From Basidiobolus meristosporus CBS 931.73 (Eukaryota > Basidiobolomycota > Basidiobolomycetes > Basidiobolales > Basidiobolaceae), in contig MCFE01000983.1 of NCBI GenBank assembly GCA_002104905.1, positions 1 through 21,871 of the forward strand: a stretch of DNA of 21,871 nucleotides. The letters are read 5' to 3'. Below the pieces are notes generated by a model. It had not been told where the DNA came from. It saw nothing but the letters and a program-made list of their open reading frames with translations, and did not search any database. Of this stretch, positions 1 through 8,482 are shown piece after piece. Position numbers and translations under genes: made by a program. The number at the start of each line of letters is the position of its first letter. The stretch's first letter is position 1.

Positions 1-102
1 CGCTTGCACCTGTTCCAACCTCACGCATAATTGGTAACTCTATCAAAATTCACCATGCAACCTGGGTTTCTTGTCTGGTCTCCTTTTTCCATGCCTCTGG
101 CC

Positions 103-512
103 TGTTGTAGGAGTTTTGGAGATACTGGAAGTGATTGCAAGACCAAGTGGATCATGTGGTTTTCACTTGATGATCTTTTGAATGTAAAAGTAGTATTTGT
201 ACTTTGACATGGCTTTGGCAAAATCAACCTGTGGAATATGCTCAGGAAGGTCCTGAGAGCATGTGTGCAGAGTTCAGGACTGTTTGGACAACCTTGAGAT
301 ATATTGTGTTCTGGGTACCTGATGTTTTGGTGAGATTACTCCAACTAACTCCCAACAAGGAATCTGGTCAGAATTCTCTAAGATTTTTAGGTAATGAGTG
401 TTTTGCTCAAATAATCAAAATTGATGTGTCTAAATCTCCTGAGCCAATGTAATGGTGTTTCCTAAATTAAGTTACTTATATTGGTACTCAGATATGGTGG
501 AATACAAATCAA
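103..512 (-). repeat. Diverged Ty1/copia LTR (solo or remnant), reverse orientation
   Basis: This stretch matches the reverse-oriented copia-2 LTR at 14845-15193 along most of its length. It starts with the LTR terminus TGTTGTAGGAG at 103 and shares the TTCACTTGATGAT-like, CTGTTTGGACAAC, TTCTGGGTACCTG and CCCAACAAGGAAT blocks. It differs in two ways: many substitutions, and about 70 extra bases (roughly 395-465) in the U3 part. The outer U3 end near 505-515 is eroded, so that boundary is approximate. No copia coding sequence is attached: the bases left of 103, where the 5' internal region of a reverse element would lie, do not resemble the copia-1 leader. It is best read as an old solo LTR or a relic of a related subfamily. 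Positions 1-102 hold nothing I recognise. Confidence 0.75.
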
Positions 513-606
513 CTTGTATATATTCCAGTCTCTGATACCTATAGTAATTGGAGAATTATTTTGACAAGTGATTCAGTATCCATAGTTGTCAAAACTCAAA
601 GCAGGT

Positions 607-675
607 CCTTCTGCTATGGCCTTGCATACAGATAGTTGGTTCTTGGCTATCTCTGGTACACAGAGTACTTGTGTG
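607..675 (+). pseudogene. Possible N-terminal RT remnant of gypsy-1, left of the copia-1 insertion
   Basis: Reading the frame that ends ACT-TGT-GTG at 675 gives a peptide ending 'GTQSTCV'. The sequence right of copia-1 resumes at 5360 with 'DPRPLNKLL', so the two sides together resemble the conserved 'R.CVDYR.LNK' block of Ty3/gypsy RT. The five bases before the 5' LTR (GTGTG, 671-675) and after the 3' LTR (GTTTG, 5355-5359) look like a target-site duplication with one change. Farther left the similarity fades, and the rest of the gypsy-1 N-terminus is absent. The sequence between 513 and 606 shows nothing recognisable. The assignment rests on a short match and is tentative. Confidence 0.4.
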
Positions 676-1024
676 TGCTGTAAAAATTTGTAATTCCATC
701 TAAATATTCACCTAACATAGTCACTTAGATCATTACCTTCAAATCCTAGAGAATACTGACCAAATTCCTTGTTGGGATTTACTTAAAATATTCTCACCAA
801 AATACCAGGTACACAGAACATGAAAATTCTCAAAGTTGTCCAAACAGCCCCAAGCTTTGCACACATGCTCTTGGGACCTTCCTTAACCTATTCTACATGT
901 TGGCTGCGCCAAGACTATGTAAAAGTATAAATACTACTTTTACATTCAATAAATCATCAAGTGAAAGCCACATAATCTACTTGTCCTCCCAATCACTTCC
1001 AATATCTCCAAGACTCTTATAACA
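676..1024 (+). repeat. Copia-1 5' LTR
   Basis: It begins TGCTGTAAAAATT (the 3' copy has TGTTG) and ends CTCTTATAACA, so the terminal TG...CA dinucleotides are intact. It contains a TATA-like TATAAATA at 926-933 and an AATAAA at 948-953. These would act as the promoter and polyadenylation signal of the retrotransposon transcript. It aligns without obvious gaps to 5006-5354. Confidence 0.93.
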
Positions 1025-1025
1025 G

Positions 1026-1038
1026 GTTATGAGCCCCA
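1026..1038 (+). promoter_or_regulatory. Primer-binding site: anticodon arm of initiator tRNA-Met (half-tRNA type)
   Basis: One base after the 5' LTR lies GGTTATGAGCCCC. Its reverse complement GGGGCTCATAACC matches the anticodon stem-loop of eukaryotic initiator tRNA-Met (GGGCUCAUAACC in yeast), including the CAU anticodon. Most LTR elements pair with the tRNA 3' end, but Drosophila copia and yeast Ty5 prime from a cleaved 5' half of the same tRNA. The match to this internal region is direct; use as primer is inferred from those relatives. The site overlaps the first in-frame ATG of gag (1029), which is part of the PBS. Confidence 0.75.
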
Positions 1039-1813
1039 AGTTGTCACTCTCTGCAAAGTCTACAACTGCTATTATTGGAATTTTTTCCTCTGCTGAAAAG
1101 TTGGATGGATCTAACTACCAAGTGTGGAAGGTGAAGATGAAGATGCTGCTACAAGAAAGAGGCCTTTGGGATATTGTCATGGGAGAAGAATGCCCTCCTA
1201 AAAACATTGGAGAGGAAGCCTTAAAGTGCCAGAAGAAAGAACAAAGTGCCTTTAACTGCATTTGCCCTAATGTTAAAGACAAATTGCTAAGTCAATGCTC
1301 AAGAGCAAAAACAGCAAAAAATGCCTAGAAGGTATTAGAAGACACCTACTAGTCATGTTAAGCTACTAAAAAATGTATCTGGGACAAAAATTCTTTACTA
1401 CAAAGATGCTGCCAGGAGTAGAAATGAAAGATCTATTTAACCAAATTACTCTGCTGGTAGATGGGATGGAATCTGTGGGTGTACCTACTACTATGAGGAT
1501 GTGATAGTAACCATCTGGAATTGCCTGACAGATGAGTTTCTGGGCCTTGTATTAGCCTTAGAGTTTAGAACTGAATTTCTGACCTTAAATTACATATATG
1601 GAAGGCTCCTGGATGAAGAATTAAGAAAACCAAGTACCAATATGAAGGAAGAAAAAGATGCTTTAATAAGCAATGATAACCAGCAGAGAAGGTACCCAAG
1701 ACCTTACAAATGCAACAGCTACCTGTTTTTCAACTATTGCAAAAGGAAAGGACACACATCAGACTGGTGTCTCAAAAGAAGAGATAATCAGCAAAAGAAG
1801 CCTGAATACTGAA
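1029..1813 (+). pseudogene. Copia-1 gag (nucleocapsid), broken
   Basis: The N-terminal 99 residues are open from ATG 1029. They include 'KLDGSNYQVWK', the usual start of copia Gag (UBN2/DUF4219-like), followed by a long helical stretch. A stop at 1326 ends this piece. A later segment (1501-1812) in another frame carries the zinc knuckle 'YCKRKGHTSDWC' near 1735-1770. The first Cys of the CX2CX4HX4C motif appears replaced by Phe, which would impair RNA binding. Gag forms the cytoplasmic virus-like particle that packages element RNA. The middle region (about 1330-1500) keeps scattered coding similarity in shifting frames. The gene is clearly decayed. Confidence 0.8.
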
Positions 1814-1887
1814 GTCCTGCAAAAACTGAAGATAGACTATGCATATCTGCACTAAATATGACCACAAGCAAGGATTCTCAGATGTAG

Positions 1888-2454
1888 TCCATTGACTCTG
1901 GAGCATCTCAACACTTAACACACCAAAAAGAACTTTTTACCCAATATCAAGAAATTCCAATCAAGAAGGTTTTCATGGGTGAAAATAGAACACTTGATGC
2001 AGTGGGAGAAGGAACTGTCCAAATAAACCTTAGAAGCAGTGAAGGAAGCCATACACTGACCTTTAAAGAAGTACACCATGAACCAGAAATAGCCAAGCAC
2101 CTACTCTCTGTAAGCAAGGCCACTCCAGAAGGACTCAGTTTCAGATTTGACAATTCTGGATGCAAGATCTCTGATCAAAATGGTGCCTGTATTGCCTTGG
2201 GTATCAGAGATCAGAATCTATACAAGTTGACTTGTATATCAGCATATTTGGGAGCCAATATAAGTAACTCAATGGAAGAAACACCAATGCTTTGGCACAG
2301 AAGATATGGGCACATCAATTGTGATTATTTGCGCAAAATGATCAAAGATCAGCTAATTTCAGGAGTAAGAATTGATCCCACAGCTAATTTGGAGCACAGT
2401 GAGGCCTGCATATATGGGAAACAAGCCAGACACTATTCAAGTGCTCTGGGCTGA
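1888..2454 (+). pseudogene. Copia-1 aspartic protease and GAG-pre-integrase segment
   Basis: The frame opens after a TAG at 1885, which falls just before the conserved protease start. The catalytic motif 'DSGASQH' lies at 1894-1914; one copy per monomer forms a dimeric aspartic protease that would cleave the Gag-Pol polyprotein. Downstream 'LLSVSKATPEG' is the typical copia protease C-terminal region. 'MLWHRRYGHIN...EACIYGKQ' (about 2285-2427) is the integrase N-terminal zinc-binding region (GAG_pre-integrs); the expected CxxC is degenerate, with only one Cys clear. A TGA at 2452 closes the frame shortly before the integrase core. Confidence 0.85.
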
Positions 2455-2464
2455 TCAACACTAA

Positions 2465-3487
2465 GAAAAAATTAGATCTATTCACTTAGATCTGTGTGGA
2501 CCTATGCAGAATTTATCCTTAGGTGGGATGAAGTATTCAATCACTTTTATTGATGATTATACAAGATACACATGGGTCTACTTCCTGGAGAGAAAGGAAG
2601 AAGCTCTGTCTAAGTTCAGGGAGCTTAAAGCCATGGTGGAGAGAGAAACTGGTGGAAAAATCAAGAAAATACGCTCTGACAATGGTGGAGAATATACCTC
2701 AAAACTCTTCATCCACTTCTGCAAGATTCATGGGATAAAGCAAGAGACTACTGTACCATACTCCCCACAGCAAAATGGAGTAGCAGAACCAGCTAACAGA
2801 TCAATAATTGATATGGCAAGATTGATGATCCATGATCAAAAATTATCCTATGATTTTTGGGCGGAATCAGTTGCCACTGCTGTATACCTTAAAAATAGGA
2901 GTTATAACTGAATACTTGGTGATTCTACTCCACTTGAAGCATGGTATGGATACAGACCAAGTGCAGAACATCTAAGGATATTTGGGTGTATAGCACATGC
3001 CAAAAAACTGGCCGGAAATCAGTCAAAATTTGAGCCAAAAAGTGTAAAATACATATTTTTGGGCTATTGCAATGAGAGTAAGGCATACAGACTCTACAAT
3101 ACCAAAGCAAAGAAGCTGATCAAGTCTAGGGATGTGTTGTTTGATGAAAATTCAAAATTTTCCCAAAAAATGACATCAGATGATGACAAAAATTTGATCT
3201 CAAGTCCACCAATTGTCAGGATTGAATCAGAGCAAAACAATGAAAATTTTTTCACTCCAAAGGATACTACAACCATGGTTCAGCCAGAATCAGTGCCCAG
3301 GAATATCCCAGAAGTGATCATTCCAGTATCAAATGCCTGGAGATCCAATTGGACAAGAAATAGCCCAAATTACTATATTAATGAGGGTACAAACTTAGCC
3401 TATGCCTATTCAGTCCATATTGATGAACCCCAGACTGTAAAAGAGGCCCTAAATAGCCTCAGACAAGGTTTTGGAAATCTGCAATGA
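2465..3487 (+). pseudogene. Copia-1 integrase core and C-terminal region, one internal stop
   Basis: One frame runs from 2465 to 3487, with a single TGA at 2909. The rve-type catalytic triad is complete: Asp 2489 ('HLDLCGPM'), Asp 2678 ('RSDNGGEY') and Glu 2786 ('NGVAEP'). The last two are separated by 35 residues as expected for DDE integrases. The usual Arg after 'NGVAE' is Pro here. After the stop the frame carries 'ILGDSTPLEAWYGYRPS' and 'GYCNESKAYRLYN', the conserved copia IN C-terminal block. A variable linker and 'EPQTVKEALNS' follow. At about 3462 a one-base deletion puts the following RT in a different frame; copia-2 shares it. The protein would insert element cDNA in the nucleus. 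Confidence 0.88.
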
Positions 3488-4994
3488 CTGAGGAATATCA
3501 GGCCCTGATGGAAAATCAAACTTGGGACTTATTCAAATTACCAATCAACCAAAAATCAATTGGATGCAGATGGGTCTTCAAGACAAAATACAAGGCTGAT
3601 GGTACAACTGAAAGATACAATGCAAGACTTGTAGCCAAAGGATACTCTCAAACATAAGGACTTGACTATACTGAGACCTTTGCACTGGTAGCCAAGTTTA
3701 ATTCCATCAGATTAATATTGGCTATTGCAGCCAAATATAAGTTTTTTATTCATCAAATGGATGTAAAAACTGCATTTTTAATGGAGAACTTGCTGAGGAC
3801 GTGTATATGGACCAGCATGATGGGTTTGTTGACCAAGATAACCCCCATTTGGTCTGCAAGCTTAAAAAGTCACTATATGGTCTCAAACAATCACCAAGAG
3901 CCTGGAATTGCAAGATAGATTCTTATTTGGAATCTTTGAGTTTCAAAAGAAGTAATGCTGACTATAGTATATACTATAAGCCAGATAGAGCAAACCCAGT
4001 TCTATTAGCTCTATATGTGGATGATTTTATTATAGGCACCAATAACCTAGAAACATTGGAAGAGAATAAATCCAGCCTATCTAAGGAGTTCAAGATGTCC
4101 AATCTAGGAGAACTTAGTTACTACTTAGGGATTAAGTTCTCCATAGACAGAAGTACCCAGACTATTACCCTAAGCCAATCCAAGTATATTCAAGATATAC
4201 TAAAGAAGTACAAAATGGAAGACTGTAAACCAGCAGCTACCCCAATGGAAACAAACCTTAACTTGGTCAAAACTCAACCAAATCAAGAGAGCTTGGTGCC
4301 ATCTGAAAGCCCTGACTTTCCTTATCAATCTATGGTTGGCAGTCTGATGTATATCATGCTTGGAACACGCCCAGATATCTCATATTCAGTGGGAGTTGTC
4401 AGCCAACATAATCAGAACTATGGATCTGATCATATTGCAACAGTTAAGCGGATTTTTAGATACCTAAAAGGAACTGCTGATATTTGCTTAAGATACACTT
4501 ATAAGGACTCAGAACAAGATCTTGTGGGATACTCTGATGCAGATTGGGGACAAAATTTGGAAGACAGAAGATCCACCACAGGATACACCTTTCATTACTG
4601 TAAAGGAGCAATTTCATGGAATTCAAGAAAACAACCAACCGTAGCACTTTCCACCACAGAGGCAGAGTATATGGCAGCCTGTGAAGCTACAAAAGAAGCA
4701 ATGTGGTTAAGAAAGCTGTTTACAGATTTAGGCCTATGTCAAAAAACACCTATTACTTTATTTCAAGATCATCAAGGATGTATACAATTAGGTAGAAATC
4801 CAACTTTTCATGCTAGAACCAAGCACATAGATATTAGACATCATTTCATACGTGAAGCTATAGAGAATAACTTAGTTAGCTTAGTTTACTGTCCAACAGA
4901 TGAAATGATTGCAGACATATTTACCAAGCCATTAGCTAGAGACAAGTTTGAATATCTTAGGTCAAAATTAGGACTAGTCAGTATGAACATTTAG
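3484..4994 (+). pseudogene. Copia-1 reverse transcriptase and RNase H
   Basis: RVT_2-type RT begins with 'MTEEYQALMENQTW' and 'GCRWVFKTKYKADG'. A TAA at 3655 and a one-base loss near 3780 (in 'FLNGEL') break its N-terminal third. From 3801 to the TAG at 4992 a 397-codon frame is intact. It contains 'KSLYGLKQSPRAW', the polymerase dyad YVDD (Asp codons 4020-4025), 'YLGIKF', and the copia RNase H with 'YSDADWG', 'STTEAEYMA' and 'KHIDIRHHF'. It ends with 'DIFTKPLARDKFEYLRSKLGL', the normal C-terminus of copia pol. The active-site residues survive, but the gene cannot be translated whole. Copia-2 is a close relative. Confidence 0.93.
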
Positions 4995-4995
4995 C

Positions 4996-5005
4996 TGAGT
5001 GGGAG
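4996..5005 (+). promoter_or_regulatory. Copia-1 polypurine tract
   Basis: TGAGTGGGAG lies directly before the 3' LTR and just after the pol stop. Its position and purine bias fit the plus-strand primer. The same sequence borders the 3' LTR of copia-2 (reverse complement, 15194-15203). Confidence 0.75.
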
Positions 5006-5354
5006 TGTTGTAAAAATTTGTATTTCCACCTAAATAATCACCTAACTTAGTCACTTAGATCATTACCTTCAAATCCTAGAAAATACTGACCAAATTCCTT
5101 GTTGGGATTTATTTAGAATATTTTCACCAAAATGCCCGGTACCCAGAACATGAAAATTCTCAAAGTTGTCCAAACAGCCCCAAACTTTGCACACATGTTC
5201 TTGGGACCTTCCTTAACCTATTCTATGTGCTTGTAATGCCAAGACCAGGTAAAAGTATAAATACTACTTTTACATTCAATAAATCATTAAGTGAAAACCA
5301 CATAATCTACTTGTTCTTCAAATCACTTCCAATATCTCCAAGACTCTTACAACA
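5006..5354 (+). repeat. Copia-1 3' LTR
   Basis: TGTTGTAAAAATT...CTCTTACAACA, 349 bp, with 8-bp terminal inverted repeats TGTTGTAA/TTACAACA. TATAAATA is at 5256-5263 and AATAAA at 5278-5283. It has the same length as the 5' copy and as the copia-2 LTR at 14845-15193. Confidence 0.95.
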
Positions 5355-5356
5355 GT

Positions 5357-6396
5357 TTGGACCCTAGACCTCTGAACAAGCTTCTCCAAGATGATAAATT
5401 TACAATATCAAGAATCAAAGATATCTTTTCCTCATTATCAGGCACAAAAGTATTCTCCAAATTGGACTTGAAGGATGCATATCACCAATTCCAGATCCAG
5501 CCTGATCATCAGCATAAGACTGCCTTTACTTGGAACAATATGCAATGGATGTTTCAGGGAGCTCCCTTTGGCCTAAAGACACTGACCAGCAAGTTCCAGA
5601 GAGGCATGACTATAATACTCAAGAATGCACCATATGCCTTAGTATTTGTTGATGATGTCATCATATTTTCCATAAACCATGATGGCCATGCAGCCCATGT
5701 CACTGATGTAATAAATAGACTGACAGCCGCTGGACTGATTCTTAATGCGGAAAAGTGCAGCTTTGCCTGCCTCAAAATCAATCTACTGGGATTCATTGTT
5801 ACACTGGATGGCCACCAGCTTGATCCTTTCAAACTGGTCAATATTCCTGAATGGCCAAAACCCACTAGTGCTAAGCAACTCCAACATTATACTGGAGTAT
5901 TCAACTATTTCAGGGAACACAATCCTCTCATGTCCTCATTGAGTGCCCCTTTGGATGCATTACACCATAGTCCTGATCTTCCCTCAGCCTGGAACAATGT
6001 TCATGACCAAGCATTTGAGTCACTCTGCCAGTTGCTCCCACAGGCACCCACTCTATCCTACCCAGACTTTACTAAGACCTTTGTTGTTGCTACAGATGCA
6101 TCTAATGTTGTGTTAGGGGCTGTCCTATACCAGGATGAAGACCAAAATCCACCTCACTGGATCTCTTTTCAAGCCGGATCTCTACAACCTGCTGAGAGAA
6201 ACTACTCTGCCACCAAGAAGGAGCTACTTGCCATAGTCTTTGCCTTGAAGAAGTTTCATCAGTACTTATGGGGTAACCCTTTTACCTTGTACACCAACCA
6301 TTAAGTCCTTGTCTATATCCACACCCAAAAGTCTCTGACTCCAATGCTTACCAACTGGCTTGATACTCTACTTGATTATGAATATACAGTTATTCA
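5357..6396 (+). pseudogene. Gypsy-1 reverse transcriptase / RNase H
   Basis: The 315-codon open frame starts inside RVT_1 at 'DPRPLNKLL'. It continues through 'FSKLDLKDAYHQF', 'QGAPFGLK' and the catalytic dyad in 'VFVDDVIIF' (Asp codons 5651-5656). 'LLGFIV' follows, then the RNase H (RT_RNaseH type) with 'ATDAS' (about 6092) and 'KKELLAIVFALK'. The third acidic residue of RNase H, normally in 'TDH', reads Asn ('YTNH'), followed at once by a TAA at 6302. The same frame then carries the expected 'LTNWLDTLLDYEYTVIHCPE' connection segment and shifts near 6395. There is no native start: the first residues follow the copia-1 3' LTR. Confidence 0.9.
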
Positions 6397-7682
6397 TTGC
6401 CCAGAATCCTCAGCATCCTGCCTGACCACCTTTCAAGACTTTTCCCAACTTCACCTTGGGAGGGACATGTGATTACTGACATAATCAGTAAGCACACTAC
6501 AACTTCCAAAATAATTCCTGAAATGGACTCAGCAACCTGGAAAATCCCACATACCAATGAAAGGAAAATGTTGATACAGAGGAGTCATCTACTTGGACAT
6601 TTTGGAGCTGACACACTTATGAAGAAGCTACACTCTGATGGATATCACTGGCCAAATATCAAAGCTGACTGCCTAGAATTTGTCAAGTCTTGCAGAGAAT
6701 GTCAACTTTACAATATCAGCCACCATGGATATCACCCTTTAAGTCCCATCCATGCAAGCCTTCCTATGGATCATATTGCAATTGATCTAGCTGAACCTTT
6801 CACCTCTAGTGATGATGGTAATCACTACCTCTTTGCAATTGTGGATGTCTGCACTCATTTTGTCTTCCTCAAAGCTATCCCAGACAAGTATGCTGCCACT
6901 ATAGCACAAGAACTATTCAAGCCCTTCTGCCTTTTTGGATTCCCTAAGGTCATTCAATCAGATAATGGAACAGAATTTGTAAATCATGTGATCAAAGCCC
7001 TCTGCCAGAATAGTGCCATTGATCACCATCTGATCACTCCATATCATCCAAAAGCTAATGGACTTGCTGAAAAGACATGTTTAGACCTCAGTGAACATCA
7101 TCAGGAAATCTATCAAAGGTATCAAGAAGAATTGGGACAAGTACATTCCCACTGTACAGTATGCTATCAACACCAAAATTGTTGCTCTACAAGGATCAAC
7201 ACCATTTTCTTTGATGTTTGGAAGAAGATACAACCACTTTGGGGACTACCAGAATGCAGAGCTAGCAAGTTTGAATACAGACAAGCTAAAGAACCAGCTT
7301 GAGTATCTTACAAACATTGTCTACCCTGCTATCAATGCCAGAAGTAAGGCCACACAGCAAAAGATGACTTCAACATATGCCTCAAGACACAGGAACAGTA
7401 GCTTTCCAGTTAGGTCATATGTCATGACACTAGATCCAATCCAACAATCTAAACTTGACCCCAAATATGAAGGCCCTTTTAAAGTTGTTAGATGTACCAC
7501 TGGAGGATCTTATGTACTTCAGGACAATACTGGAGCCCTACTTCCCAAAAACTTCCCACCTTCTTCACACAAACTGATATCTCATGACCCAGTTACTTCT
7601 GAATCCTATGAAGTTGAAGCTATTGTTGACCATGATGGAGAAGAACCAAATTGTCTTTTATTTAGTCAAGTGGAAAGGTTAT
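6397..7682 (+). pseudogene. Gypsy-1 integrase (H2C2 and rve core), frameshifted
   Basis: The H2C2 zinc region 'HLLGHFG...SCRECQ' sits at about 6586-6702. The catalytic core keeps Asp 6784 ('AIDLAEPF'), Asp 6961 ('QSDNGTEF') and Glu 7069 ('NGLAEK'), with 35 residues between the second and third, the DD35E spacing. Near 7085 the frame shifts. From 7091 another frame holds 'KYIPTVQYAINTK' and 'GSTPFSLMFGRRYNHF', the normal post-core integrase. 'LDPKYEGPFKVVRC' (about 7453-7494) is the SH3-like C-terminal domain. This frame ends at 7682 just after entering the chromodomain. Confidence 0.9.
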
Positions 7683-7770
7683 GATGCCAAACAGAACACC
7701 TGGGAACCTTACACCAACTTAGATGATGTTGCCATCATTGATCAGTATTGGAGCCGCAGGGGAACCCAGA
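7605..7770 (+). pseudogene. Gypsy-1 chromodomain (C-terminus of integrase), split by a frameshift
   Basis: 'SYEVEAIVDHD' (about 7605-7635) in the integrase frame is followed after a shift near 7660 by 'LVKWKGYDAKQNTWEP' and 'DQYWSRRG'. Together these form the chromodomain fold. The likely aromatic-cage positions are visible: Tyr in 'YEVEAI', Trp in 'VKWKGY' and the following Tyr. Group I chromodomains of fungal chromoviruses bind methylated H3K9 and steer integration to heterochromatin. Binding here is inferred from family knowledge only. The frame break means the domain is no longer fused in frame. Confidence 0.85.
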
Positions 7771-7793
7771 AGGTATCAGAAAACTGCTCTCCC

Positions 7794-7805
7794 AGGAGGA
7801 GGCAA
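7794..7805 (+). promoter_or_regulatory. Gypsy-1 polypurine tract
   Basis: AGGAGGAGGCAA immediately precedes the 3' LTR terminus TGTTGTGCATC. A purine run at this place is the usual plus-strand primer of Ty3/gypsy elements. Confidence 0.65.
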
Positions 7806-8482
7806 TGTTGTGCATCAACATTTAAAAATTGGCCAATTTCACTCTGTTAGAAAATCTAGTACTCTAACTGATTCTCCCTAACCCTAACATAACTAATCCC
7901 TGTTATGGTTTATTTTATCACTTCTCAGAATCTATATTTAGCAGTCACACCTGATCAATTCTCATGTGGTCATTATGTCCTCAACTGATCTGCTAAGCCT
8001 TTCCAAGTGATTAGTCATCTGAGATTTATCTAACCACTTAGCAGTTGCCAAGACACCAGCTGATTAATGATGCAATTTTTCATTTATTTTATGCACCTAT
8101 CAACAACCCAACAGATTTCAATTAGGCCAGTCTTTTGGTGCTTACTAATGCAACTCAATCAGAAAAGTATAAATAAAGTTTACTGAACATTTTGGTTTGG
8201 TGTGTGTCTCAACAAAATTAAGAATTCAACAAATCCATTCTAGTTTCTACCCAAGCTTAGCATATCCAGCACTCTCAAGAACACCAAGCCTAGCCTGCAT
8301 AGCAAATCTACTCTTTTACCTTTATAGCCTAACTCAGCTATATATAAGACCATTATTGAACCAGAACCCCTCTGCTAATATTTCTGACACTCTTGACAAT
8401 TCTAAGATTCTGCACTTAGTTGTCACTTGGGTTTAGTTAACTCATTCAAGAGTTTTATTACACTTTTCTCTTGGATACAACA
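7806..8482 (+). repeat. Gypsy-1 3' LTR
   Basis: The 677-bp LTR starts TGTTGTGCATCAACA after the purine tract and ends TTGGATACAACA, giving TGTTGT/ACAACA inverted termini. A TATA-like TATAAATAAA lies at 8168-8177. No second copy is in the window, so the start is set by the purine tract and the end by the terminal CA and the point where gypsy-2 coding begins. The short open frame inside (8197-8436) shows no protein similarity I can recognise and is taken as chance. Confidence 0.75.

Larger units (their letters stand above)
676..5354 (+). mobile_element. Copia-1: full-length, inactivated Ty1/copia retrotransposon
   Basis: The element is bounded by two 349-bp LTRs with TGTTGTAA/TTACAACA termini. 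It carries, in order, a primer-binding site, gag with a zinc knuckle, aspartic protease, GAG-pre-integrase, integrase core, RT and RNase H, then a purine-rich tract before the 3' LTR. Integrase before RT is the defining order of Pseudoviridae (Ty1/copia). Stops and frameshifts in gag, before PR, in IN and in RT make it non-coding as a whole. About 30 of 349 LTR positions differ between its ends by my eye count, so the insertion is old. Flanking GTGTG/GTTTG is a plausible 5-bp target-site duplication. It interrupts the RT of gypsy-1. Confidence 0.93.
5355..8482 (+). mobile_element. Gypsy-1: Ty3/gypsy chromovirus, left-truncated, interrupted by copia-1
   Basis: The visible part runs from mid-RT through RNase H, integrase and chromodomain to a 3' LTR. 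RT before integrase plus a C-terminal chromodomain defines a chromovirus (Metaviridae). The N-terminal RT, protease, gag and 5' LTR are not in the window, except for a possible short RT piece at 607-675. The coding part carries at least one stop (6302) and frameshifts near 6395, 7085 and 7660, so it is dead. Because gypsy-2 pol starts directly after its 3' LTR, gypsy-1 probably inserted into gypsy-2 and later received copia-1. Confidence 0.88.

Noticed and set aside
204-452. 82-codon plus-strand ORF
   Set aside because: It lies wholly within the old copia LTR and has no protein similarity; chance frame.
8197-8436. 79-codon ORF just after a TATA-like box
   Set aside because: It is inside the gypsy-1 3' LTR; the TATA box is the LTR promoter and the peptide has no recognisable domain.
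7806-8482. Relation of the gypsy-1 LTR to 17579-17860
   Set aside because: Some shared short words and similar composition, but no collinear alignment I could follow; left as separate families.
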